Below, in pieces: positions 1-7,175 of a stretch of DNA of 20,858 nt (position 1 is the first letter of the stretch; the number at the start of each line of letters is the position of its first letter). Source of the stretch: Ruminococcaceae bacterium UBA1236 (GTDB taxonomy: Bacteria > Bacillota > Clostridia > Oscillospirales > Acutalibacteraceae); NCBI GenBank assembly GCA_002309055.1, contig DBWO01000022.1:1-20858 (forward strand). The letters run 5' to 3'. The translations under genes and the position numbers were made by a program. Below the pieces are notes generated by a model that saw only the letters and a list, made by a program, of their open reading frames with translations, was not told where the DNA came from and ran no database searches.

Positions 1-378
1 GGCGCGGGCGGCCAGAAGGTTAACAAAACCTCCTCCGCCGTGCGTATCACGCACATCCCCACGGGCATCGTATGCGCCTGCCAGGTGGAGAGAAGCCAGC
101 ACCAGAACAGAGAAGTGGCAATGAAGATGCTTAAATCGAAGCTCATTGAAATCAAAGAGAGAGAGCACCTTGACAAGATAGACGACATCAAAGGCGAGCA
201 GAGGGAAATCGCCTGGGGCAGCCAGATACGCTCCTACGTTTTCATGCCCTACACACTCGCAAAAGACCACCGCACCGGCTATGAGATGGGCAACATCCAG
301 GCAGTTATGGACGGTGACATAGACGGCTTCATAAACGCTTACCTCAAGATGGAGTCGCTCAAATCTCAGCAGGCGTAA
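1..378 (+). CDS. prfB: Peptide chain release factor 2, C-terminal part (5' end outside window)
   Basis: Release factor 2 recognises UGA/UAA stop codons and triggers peptide release on the ribosome. The reading frame is open from base 1 and contains the GGQ catalytic tripeptide at bases 7-15, followed by the class I release factor signature SAVRITHIPTG and ERSQHQNR. The RF2-type C-terminal blocks IRSYVF, PYTLAKDHRTG, GN and AVMDGDID follow, so this is RF2 rather than RF1. A start codon in the middle (GTG at 40) is not the true start, because the GGQ loop lies before it. The residue after GGQ is Lys, where His or Asn is commoner. The codon-recognition domain and any programmed frameshift site lie upstream of the window. 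The next gene begins 19 bp downstream on the same strand. Confidence 0.96.
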   Translation, partial: GAGGQKVNKTSSAVRITHIPTGIVCACQVERSQHQNREVAMKMLKSKLIEIKEREHLDKIDDIKGEQREIAWGSQIRSYVFMPYTLAKDHRTGYEMGNIQAVMDGDIDGFINAYLKMESLKSQQA

Positions 379-397
379 GCCGAAGGGAGAGATTCTT

Positions 398-1477
398 ATG
401 GTTAAAAGACTTGCAGCAGGCGCGTGCGCGACTCTCGCCGTTTTCGCGGCAATATTCTGCATAAGAGCAATCGTAACGCGCGGCGGCAGCAGCGCCGGCA
501 TAGAAACGGACCGCGACTACGCGAATTCATCCGGCACACTCGCTTATGAGGACAGCACAGCATCATCTCTGACGGAGGAATTTGTGATTCCGACCGAAGT
601 GACCGTGCCGGACAGCAACACATTCCTCATAGAAGACAACACTTCCGCCCTGTTCACAACAGGCATTGCGGGCGACCCGGCATCGAGGAGCTCTTCGGCG
701 GCAAACATCACGCAGTCCGGCCGCGTAACCCCCTCAACGTCAGCAACCGTGCCCGGGAGCGTGCTGACCACTGTTGCGGGAAGCACGGCCTCTTCAACGG
801 CGGCCTCAACCGCAAAGCCGTCAACTCCGGCAGGCACCACGAAAGCTCCGGCCACGCTCTCGGACTACGAGTATTCATACGCCGGCTTCAACCCGCAGCC
901 CGCCAATCTCAATGAGGCGGACTGGACCCTTATTCTCGTGAACCGCGATTACATTCTGCCCGAGGGATATGTGCCCCCCGAGCTTGTGCCCTCCGTGAAA
1001 TCGGATCCGGACAGCAAAAAACTGGATTCCCGCGTTGCCCCTCACTACAATGACATGTACCTCGCGGCGAAGAAGGACGGCATCATACTTGAAACCGTTT
1101 CCGGCTACCGCAGCTACAGCCTTCAGCGCAACAATTTTGAAAACAAGATTTCAAAATATATAAATCAGGGTATGAACAGGACAAAGGCCACTCAGGAGGC
1201 GGCGAAAATCATACTGCCGCCCGGCACAAGCGAGCATAACCTCGGTTTCGCAATGGATATATGCTCTCTTGAGCAGAACTTTGAAAGATCAGACGAGTTC
1301 AAATGGCTCTGCGAGCATGCCGCAGACTACGGCTTCATCCTGCGCTACCCCAAAGACAAGCAGGACGTTACCAAAATAATATACGAGCCCTGGCACTGGA
1401 GATATGTGGGCGTTGAAAACGCGAAAATAATCAAAGATTCCGGCAAGTGCCTTGAGGAATACCTCAACAAAGCATAA
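398..1477 (+). CDS. VanY-type D-alanyl-D-alanine carboxypeptidase (peptidase M15B), membrane-anchored
   Basis: Zinc peptidase expected to remove the terminal D-Ala from peptidoglycan stem peptides outside the cell. A hydrophobic segment at residues 5-26 can act as an uncleaved signal anchor. Residues about 30-155 form a Ser/Thr/Ala-rich linker typical of wall-spanning spacers. The catalytic domain occupies about 165-355, with SGYRSY (235-240), the zinc-ligand block TSEHNLGFAMD (H280, D287) and EPWHWRY (catalytic E330, ligand H333), all consistent with the VanY/LAS fold. The start is ATG with GGGAG 8-12 bases upstream. It lies 19 bp after prfB and 14 bp before the M28 gene, so it is probably cotranscribed with the latter. 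Nothing suggests vancomycin resistance: no vanRS, vanHAX or vanZ is nearby. A housekeeping cell-wall role is more likely. Confidence 0.92.
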   Translation: MVKRLAAGACATLAVFAAIFCIRAIVTRGGSSAGIETDRDYANSSGTLAYEDSTASSLTEEFVIPTEVTVPDSNTFLIEDNTSALFTTGIAGDPASRSSSAANITQSGRVTPSTSATVPGSVLTTVAGSTASSTAASTAKPSTPAGTTKAPATLSDYEYSYAGFNPQPANLNEADWTLILVNRDYILPEGYVPPELVPSVKSDPDSKKLDSRVAPHYNDMYLAAKKDGIILETVSGYRSYSLQRNNFENKISKYINQGMNRTKATQEAAKIILPPGTSEHNLGFAMDICSLEQNFERSDEFKWLCEHAADYGFILRYPKDKQDVTKIIYEPWHWRYVGVENAKIIKDSGKCLEEYLNKA

Positions 1478-1491
1478 GGGAGGAAAGAAAT

Positions 1492-2766
1492 TTGAGACCT
1501 GAAAACTGTGTTAAGAATTATGTGTCCGACAGACGCATGTACGCAAACTATGTGGCGCGAAACATAAAGAAAGTATGCAAGGAAGTCGGCCCCAGGCCCT
1601 CCGGCTCCGAAAAAGAACTTGAGGCGCAGGAGTGGCTCGCGAATGACCTTCGCACAAGCTGTGACGAGGTGCGCACCGAGGAATTCAGACTCGCCCCCGC
1701 GGCATTCATGGCGTGGGTGCAGGTTGCCGTTTTCGCGGGAGTTGCGGGCGCCGCTCTCATCTTTGCCGCTCATTTTGTGACCGGTAAGCTGCCCCTCATT
1801 TTCACGGCTGTCGCAACCGCTCTGCTCGTGCTCGCAATCTTCTTTGTTATCACCGAATTCCTTTTCTATAAAGAAACTCTCGACCCGTTTATGCCCAAGA
1901 AAACCTCGCACAACATTGTTGCCGTGAGGAAGCCCTCGGGCGAAGTAAAAAAGAGAATCATCTTCTCCGGTCACGCGGATTCCGCGCCCGAATGGCGTTT
2001 CACCTACTGGGGCGGCCCGAAGCTTGTGCTTCCCGCAATCATCATCGGCCTTCTCGGCCTTGTTTACACCACGGTTATCAATGTTATGGCTCTTGTTATG
2101 AGCGTCAGGGGCGCGGATATCACACAGAGCAAAACGGTATGGATTCTTTCGGTTGTTGCTGTATGCCTTGTTCCCGCCTTCCTGTTTGAACTCCTTTTCT
2201 ATAACCCCAAGAGACCCGTTGACGGCGCAAACGACAACCTCTCCGGCTGCCTTTGCTCAATGGCCCTTCCCCGCTTCATGCAGGATAACGACATCCGCTT
2301 TGAAAACACCGAGGTTATGGTGGTGCTCACCGGCTCGGAAGAAGCGGGCCTCAGAGGCGCAAAAGCTTTTGTAAAGGCGCACGGCAAAGAGCTTGAGGAC
2401 GTGCCCACCGTATTTGTCGGGCTCGACACCGTCAGAGACTATGACTTTATGAGCGTTTACAATAAGGATATGACCGGCACCGTCAAAAATGACGCCGAGG
2501 TTTCAAAGCTCCTCAAAGAGGGAGCCGCTCTCGCCGGCTTTGACCTTCCCTATAAAACCGTATCGTTCGGCTCATCCGACGCCGCAGCAATCACAAAGGG
2601 CGGCATGAAGGCCACCTGCTTTGCCGCGATGGATCCCGCCCCCGCGCGCTACTATCACACACGCCTTGATACTGCCGACAACCTTGACCTCAAAACAATT
2701 GAGGCGGGCGTAGGCATTGTGCTTGAAACAGCATTCCTCTACGACGAAAAGGGTCTTGATGTATAA
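1492..2766 (+). CDS. Membrane-embedded M28-family metallopeptidase
   Basis: Di-zinc aminopeptidase-type protein of 424 residues. Metal and catalytic residues in order are GHADS (H161, D163), GANDN (D248), GSEEAGLRG (E283 base, E284), LDT (D312) and YYHTRLDT (H389), which is the complete M28 set. Four hydrophobic helices are visible at about 71-95, 100-125, 178-203 and 216-236. The last pair is inserted between the first metal ligands and D248. The N-terminus and the 124-175 loop are rich in Lys/Arg, which by the positive-inside rule places the catalytic domain in the cytoplasm. The start is TTG at 1492, chosen because AGGGAGG lies about 8 bases upstream and no better start exists. Substrate unknown; it may process small peptides. 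It sits between VanY and a lipoprotein gene in a likely operon. Confidence 0.86.
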   Translation: MRPENCVKNYVSDRRMYANYVARNIKKVCKEVGPRPSGSEKELEAQEWLANDLRTSCDEVRTEEFRLAPAAFMAWVQVAVFAGVAGAALIFAAHFVTGKLPLIFTAVATALLVLAIFFVITEFLFYKETLDPFMPKKTSHNIVAVRKPSGEVKKRIIFSGHADSAPEWRFTYWGGPKLVLPAIIIGLLGLVYTTVINVMALVMSVRGADITQSKTVWILSVVAVCLVPAFLFELLFYNPKRPVDGANDNLSGCLCSMALPRFMQDNDIRFENTEVMVVLTGSEEAGLRGAKAFVKAHGKELEDVPTVFVGLDTVRDYDFMSVYNKDMTGTVKNDAEVSKLLKEGAALAGFDLPYKTVSFGSSDAAAITKGGMKATCFAAMDPAPARYYHTRLDTADNLDLKTIEAGVGIVLETAFLYDEKGLDV

Positions 2767-2787
2767 TATCCGAAAGGAGAACCGGTT

Positions 2788-3675
2788 ATGAAATCAAAAT
2801 TTGCCCCCCTGCTTGCGATTATTCTCGTTTTTGCATTGATTTTCGGCTTTGCGGGCTGCGCCCTGACAGAGGACGACACCGAAACCACATCCGAAATCAA
2901 TATTAAAACTCCCCTGCCCACGGACATCACGAGCTCGCTTGACGAAAACCGCAACGTGGTGACCGACACCGAGTATTCGCCCGAGGCGCTCAAAACGAAC
3001 ACCGCGGAGATATTCAAGTATTTCGTTTCCGAAATCGCCGCGCTCAAGGACGGCAAGGCGGCCGTAAATATGAGCGAGAGAAACAGCCTCGGCAAAGCGA
3101 CCGACGAAAATGGCGACAGCATCGCGTACAGCGAAAACGAATATATTAACGCCGCGTTCGCCGGCCTCAAAAAGTATTTCACCAAAAACGCCGATGACAG
3201 TATGGAATACGGCGCGGGCATATATGATTTCGCGATTGCGAACGGCGAGAGTTACCTGCCCGACATCACCGCCGCCGAGGTTGAGAGCGCGACCTGCGCC
3301 GACGAAGGCGCCGTGAGGCGCGTGACCGTGAAGCTTGTGAGCCCCGTGCCCGCAGGCGTTGCCGAAAAGGCGGCCGCGAAGAAAAAGGTGCAGTATATGC
3401 TCGATGAATTCGCGAAGGCGGAGAAATATCTCACCGTTGAGGAGCCGACTCTCACCTACAAGGAGTACACAATCATCCTCACAATCAATGTTGAGACCGA
3501 CGAAATCACGCAGCTCAGATGCGAGAAATCCATCGATGCCGCGATGAACGTGACCGGTCAGGGCGACCTCGCCTCAATAGGCACCGCGCCCGTTAACTTC
3601 AACTACTATTCCGAAGTAACCTACGACTTCAACTACGAGGACCCCGCAACATCAACAACTCTTGCGGAAATGTAA
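2788..3675 (+). CDS. Lipoprotein of unknown function
   Basis: A 295-residue exported protein. The N-terminus MKSK, a hydrophobic stretch and the lipobox FAGC place the acylated cysteine at residue 24, followed by an acidic Asp/Thr-rich linker to about residue 65. The rest (about 70-290) is a mixed alpha/beta domain with no catalytic motif that I recognise. AAGGAG lies about 8 bases before the ATG. It begins 21 bp after the M28 gene and ends 15 bp before a hairpin terminator, so it is the last gene of the plus-strand unit. I cannot assign a function; a cell-surface role alongside the VanY carboxypeptidase is only suggested by position. Confidence 0.85.
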   Translation: MKSKFAPLLAIILVFALIFGFAGCALTEDDTETTSEINIKTPLPTDITSSLDENRNVVTDTEYSPEALKTNTAEIFKYFVSEIAALKDGKAAVNMSERNSLGKATDENGDSIAYSENEYINAAFAGLKKYFTKNADDSMEYGAGIYDFAIANGESYLPDITAAEVESATCADEGAVRRVTVKLVSPVPAGVAEKAAAKKKVQYMLDEFAKAEKYLTVEEPTLTYKEYTIILTINVETDEITQLRCEKSIDAAMNVTGQGDLASIGTAPVNFNYYSEVTYDFNYEDPATSTTLAEM

Positions 3676-3690
3676 TAATACATAATTAAA

Positions 3691-3724
3691 GCGCCCTGCC
3701 GGAGCAGGGTGCTTTTTATTTTTA
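3691..3724 (+). terminator. Rho-independent terminator between convergent genes
   Basis: A 9-bp stem (GCGCCCTGC at 3691-3699 with GCAGGGTGC at 3704-3712, one G-T pair), loop CGGA, then TTTTTATTTTT. It ends the plus-strand lipoprotein unit. The minus-strand operon ends at 3722, so the same hairpin, read from the other side with a shorter U-rich tail, may also terminate that operon. Confidence 0.9.
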
Positions 3725-5074
3725 TTCCGCCTCGGGATTTTCCTCCGGCGGTTTTCTTATTGAATCAAAAAACCTGTTATATTTCGCTGCCCATTTGAGC
3801 ATGCCTTCCTCGCTGTATTTTGAGGGGAAGGTCGCCTCAACTGCGGCGAAGCGGCCGAACCAGCCGAGAATGTCGGTCATATGGTCCTTGAATTCGGGCA
3901 CATCACCCATTATCTTCAGCTTTTCGCGCACTATTGTAATCAGGCGGCTCTTGGGCAGGCTTCCGTCCGTGAGCATTTTAAGCTCGTCGCTTGAAACCAT
4001 TCCGCGCTTGAAAACTTCGTTGATTTCGTCCGCGGTCATATAGGGCAGAATATTTTTTATTATGGCGAGGCGGCAGGCGCCGAAACCGATTTCCTTAAAG
4101 AATCTGCGCTGATACTCCCAGAGAGTTTCGGCGGTGAATTTGCGGTTTTCGTCCTGCATCACGGTGTCCGCGAGGATTTTGCCCGCCTTTATCGCGTACG
4201 CCATACCCGAGCCCTTGACCGGGTAAGTCATAAACGCGCTGTCGCCGATAAGGGCATAGCCGTCGGCTGTCAGCACGGCGGCCGGCTGGCGCACCGGGAT
4301 ATCCGCGAATTTGCCGCCGCGCACAAGGTTTTTGTCCATATGCGGATTAAATGTCGCGACCGCGAGCAGACCCTGGGCAACATCGGAATAATTCATCTCG
4401 GGAAATCTGACGAGAAGCACGTCAACATCCTTTTCCTCGGTTATCGCCCAGCGGAAACCGTCCGTGCCGTCCTCTTTGACATAGATGTTATAAAGATTTT
4501 CAGGCGCCTCAACGCCGGGGATGCGGTCAAAATAGGCGCGGTAGGTGTGAAGCAGGTCATAATATGCGGGTTCGCGGTCAATGCCGAAATACGCCGGCAG
4601 ATTTTTCCTCAGCGGCGAGTGCACACCGGCGGAGTCAATCACAAGGTCCGCGTAATGCACGCCGTCGTCCGCCTCTATTCCGGCAACTCTGCTGCCGAGA
4701 AAAACGGGGCCTTTCACCGCGCAGCCGAAAACGAATTTTACTCCGGCATTCTCCGCAAGGCCGATGAGCCACTCTATAAACTCCCTGCGCTCAACGGTGA
4801 GGTTGCGGTAGTTTTTCGGCGCGGGCAGAGTGACGGGGTTAACATCGTCCTCAAGGGGCACAAATGTGATAACGTTGCCCGGCGCGTTAAATTCTTCGGG
4901 GATTTCGAGCCCCGCGTATTCGAGGGCGGCAGCGTCGAGAGAATCCTTCTGATCGAGCCCGGTTTCGCCCTTTTCGCATTTTTCATAGACGGTCACATTG
5001 TGGCCCGCCGCGCTCAGCAGCATAGCGGCCGTAACGCCGCCGTGACCCGCGCCCGCAACGATAATCTCAGACAT
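3722..5074 (-). CDS. FAD-dependent oxidoreductase, geranylgeranyl-reductase-like
   Basis: A 450-residue flavoprotein of the large NAD(P)/FAD-dependent group (glutathione-reductase fold, class related to geranylgeranyl reductases and aromatic hydroxylases). The N-terminal dinucleotide motif GAGHGG (G8, G10, G13) ends in VYEK with E31 positioned to bind the ribose. The second FAD motif GYALIGDSA (GD at 277-278) is followed by PVKGSGMAYAIKAG, as in that family. The C-terminal 150 residues are helical. It is the last gene of the five-gene sugar operon, 31 bp after the aldo/keto reductase, with AAAGGGGG before its ATG. The substrate is not evident. Membrane lipid or quinone-type reduction is the family precedent, while the operon suggests a link to polyol or aldehyde redox. 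It lacks an obvious membrane helix. Confidence 0.82.
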   Translation of the reverse strand: MSEIIVAGAGHGGVTAAMLLSAAGHNVTVYEKCEKGETGLDQKDSLDAAALEYAGLEIPEEFNAPGNVITFVPLEDDVNPVTLPAPKNYRNLTVERREFIEWLIGLAENAGVKFVFGCAVKGPVFLGSRVAGIEADDGVHYADLVIDSAGVHSPLRKNLPAYFGIDREPAYYDLLHTYRAYFDRIPGVEAPENLYNIYVKEDGTDGFRWAITEEKDVDVLLVRFPEMNYSDVAQGLLAVATFNPHMDKNLVRGGKFADIPVRQPAAVLTADGYALIGDSAFMTYPVKGSGMAYAIKAGKILADTVMQDENRKFTAETLWEYQRRFFKEIGFGACRLAIIKNILPYMTADEINEVFKRGMVSSDELKMLTDGSLPKSRLITIVREKLKIMGDVPEFKDHMTDILGWFGRFAAVEATFPSKYSEEGMLKWAAKYNRFFDSIRKPPEENPEAE

Positions 5075-5105
5075 AATCTGCCCCCTTTCTTTTTATGATG
5101 AAAAT

Positions 5106-6116
5106 TTATTTTGTAATCGTGCCGTCCTCATCCCAGAGGTCGTGCCAGGAATCGGCGCCCGGCCACAGGAAAACCTGGCCCTTAATCAGGCGGCAGTTTT
5201 TGTCAACGCCCTTCAGGATTTCGAGTTCCTCCGCGGTGAGGGGATCTTCAACAGTGCATCTGAGATTGGAAACATACTCGTTTTCGTGTACCGAGAACGG
5301 AATGGGTATCTGCCCTCTCTGCACCGCCCATTTAAGGCAGATGACGGCGGGATGAACGCCGTGCGCCTTCGCGATTTCAACAATCTCGGGCACCTGAATA
5401 TCCGCGATGTCATCGGGTGTGGTGTCGCGATCGGGTCTTGTGGGGCTGCCGATGGGGCAGAAGCCGATGGGCTGAATTCCTTTTGAAACAACATAGTCGA
5501 AAAGCTCGCCCTGCTGGAAACAGGGGTGAAGCTCCATTTCAATAACCGTGGGTTTTATACGGCAGAGCGGCAGCACCGCCTCAAGCTTGGGGATGGTCAT
5601 GCTGCTCATGCCGAGATTGCGCACAAGGCCCATATCATACAGCTTTTCCATCTGCCTCCAGGTGGACATAAACTCCTCAACGGAGAAGGGCTTGCTGTCC
5701 GGGTTGCGGCTGTCGCCGTCGCAGAAGGGGGCGTGATAGTTGGGGAAGGGCCAGTGCACAAAATAGAAATCAAGGTAGTCAAGTCTGAGGTCGCGCAGTG
5801 ATTTTGCGCAGGAGAGGAGCACATCTCCCCTGCCGTGCATATCATTCCAGACCTTTGATGTCACAAGAAGCTCCTCGCGTGTGAGCACGCCTTCATTAAT
5901 CGCGTCTTCAAACACTTTGCCGATGAGGTCCTCGTTGCCGTAAACGGACGCGCAGTCAAATAGGCGGTAGCCCGCGCGTATTGCTCCCGCGACGGCCTCG
6001 CTCACCTGCTCCGGTGTGAAGCGGTCGCTGCCGAAGGTGCCCATGCCGATGCAGGGTATCTTTTCGCCTGTTGAAAGGGTGACGGCCGGTACGAGTGAGG
6101 GATTAACAGCGTTCAT
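5106..6116 (-). CDS. Aldo/keto reductase
   Basis: NAD(P)H-dependent carbonyl reductase of the AKR superfamily, 336 residues, TIM-barrel. The catalytic tetrad is visible as D54, Y59 (FDCASVYGNE), K88 (VTSKVW) and H121 (FYFVHWP). The family's usual 280-330 residues are matched, and the strand order MGTFGSD, GLVRNLGMS, ELHPCFQQG, and the coenzyme region IPFSVHENEYVSNL agree with AKRs. The start ATG has GGAGG 9 bases upstream. It lies 15 bp after the polyol dehydrogenase and 31 bp before the flavoprotein, in the same operon. Likely roles are reduction of an aldose to a polyol at the top of the pathway, or reduction of the aldehyde released by the aldolase. The sequence alone does not decide. Confidence 0.93.
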   Translation of the reverse strand: MNAVNPSLVPAVTLSTGEKIPCIGMGTFGSDRFTPEQVSEAVAGAIRAGYRLFDCASVYGNEDLIGKVFEDAINEGVLTREELLVTSKVWNDMHGRGDVLLSCAKSLRDLRLDYLDFYFVHWPFPNYHAPFCDGDSRNPDSKPFSVEEFMSTWRQMEKLYDMGLVRNLGMSSMTIPKLEAVLPLCRIKPTVIEMELHPCFQQGELFDYVVSKGIQPIGFCPIGSPTRPDRDTTPDDIADIQVPEIVEIAKAHGVHPAVICLKWAVQRGQIPIPFSVHENEYVSNLRCTVEDPLTAEELEILKGVDKNCRLIKGQVFLWPGADSWHDLWDEDGTITK

Positions 6117-6131
6117 TATTATTTCCTCCGT

Positions 6132-7175
6132 TCAGTCATTTATAAGCATTATTTTTCCGTGTACCTGCGAGGGATTTTTGTAAAGCGCGAAAGCTTCAGC
6201 CGCCTGACTCATCGGGTAGGTACGGAAAATGAATTCCGGGTCAAATTTAAGCGAGCCGTCCGCAAAATGCTCCGCGGTGAGGTCCCATTCCCTGCCGGGG
6301 AAGGGCGCGGAATAGCTCATCCAGCTGCCGGTGAGCGTGAACTCCTTGCGGTTCATATTCTCCCACTCGGCGGGGGTGAAGGCAAGCTCTCTGTGAGGCG
6401 TGCCGATAAAGCAGAGTTTCGCTTTGTTCGCGGCGAGAGCAAACGCCATCTTCATCGTGACCGGGCTGCCCGCGGACTCAATCACCGCGTCAAATCCCCT
6501 GCCCCCCGTGAGGGCTTTCGCTTCGTCGAGAAACTCCGGTTTAAGCGTGTTAACGGTTTCGTCAGCGCCCATTCTGCGCGCGAGAGCAAGGCGGCTGTCA
6601 TCAATATCAAAAGCGACCGTCTTTTCCGCGCCGAGAATTTTTGCCCACTGCAGGGCGAATATTCCTATTGTGCCAAGCCCGAGCACCGCGACTGTGCCTG
6701 AGTTTATGCCCGCGTGAAGCAGGCCGTGCACCGCCACAGCGGAGGGCTCAAACATAGCCGCCTGCTCATAGGGGACGGATGAATCGTATTTAACGGCGTT
6801 TGCCTCGGGTATTACAACATAATCGGCGAAACTCCCCTGCTGACGGCTGCCGATAAACGAATAGTTCTTGCAAAGGGCGAAGTCGCCTTTTCTGCAGTCC
6901 TCACATTCCATACAGGGCAGAAGGGGCGCGCCGCTCACGGTGTCGCCCACTTTTATTTTAGTGACATTTTTTCCTGTTTCGACAACGTCTCCGCTGAATT
7001 CGTGGCCGAGCACAACGGGGTAAAAGTGAGCGCCGTTATGAAGCACACGGGGCACGTCGCTGCCGCAGATGCCGGCCGCCCTTATGCGGACTTTAACTTC
7101 ATTGTCGCCGCAGACGGGGGTCTCCCACTCGTCATACCTGAGGTCCTCGTTGCCGTAAAGAACTGCCGCCTTCAT
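6132..7175 (-). CDS. Zinc-dependent polyol dehydrogenase, galactitol-1-phosphate 5-dehydrogenase (GatD)-like
   Basis: Medium-chain alcohol dehydrogenase of 347 residues. Catalytic zinc ligands are C37 and the GHE motif (H58, E59). The structural zinc is bound by C88, C91, C94 and C102. The Rossmann motif is GLGTIG at 166-171 and D190-region acidic residues suggest NAD+. The blocks GAHFYPVVLGHEFSG, APLLPCMECEDC, FIGSR and LTGSWMSYSAPFPG strongly recall GatD, which oxidises galactitol-1-phosphate to tagatose-6-phosphate. A free polyol (sorbitol-dehydrogenase-like activity) is equally possible, because the downstream step here is an FGGY kinase that normally takes unphosphorylated ketoses. Its ATG overlaps the stop of the kinase gene (ATGA, 7172-7175), with AAAGGAG 8 bases upstream, indicating translational coupling. 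Confidence 0.88.
   Translation of the reverse strand: MKAAVLYGNEDLRYDEWETPVCGDNEVKVRIRAAGICGSDVPRVLHNGAHFYPVVLGHEFSGDVVETGKNVTKIKVGDTVSGAPLLPCMECEDCRKGDFALCKNYSFIGSRQQGSFADYVVIPEANAVKYDSSVPYEQAAMFEPSAVAVHGLLHAGINSGTVAVLGLGTIGIFALQWAKILGAEKTVAFDIDDSRLALARRMGADETVNTLKPEFLDEAKALTGGRGFDAVIESAGSPVTMKMAFALAANKAKLCFIGTPHRELAFTPAEWENMNRKEFTLTGSWMSYSAPFPGREWDLTAEHFADGSLKFDPEFIFRTYPMSQAAEAFALYKNPSQVHGKIMLIND

Noticed and set aside
398..1477. Vancomycin-resistance function for the VanY homologue
   Set aside because: No vanS/vanR, vanH/vanA/vanX or vanZ genes flank it. D,D-carboxypeptidases of this type are common housekeeping enzymes in Clostridia.
1345..1974. 209-codon minus-strand frame across the VanY/M28 junction
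   Set aside because: It spans two well-supported plus-strand genes and their intergenic ribosome binding site, and has no family signature.
4340..5098. 252-codon plus-strand open frame opposite the FAD oxidoreductase
   Set aside because: The minus strand encodes a complete flavoprotein with both FAD motifs and a good ribosome binding site. The plus-strand product has no recognisable motif.
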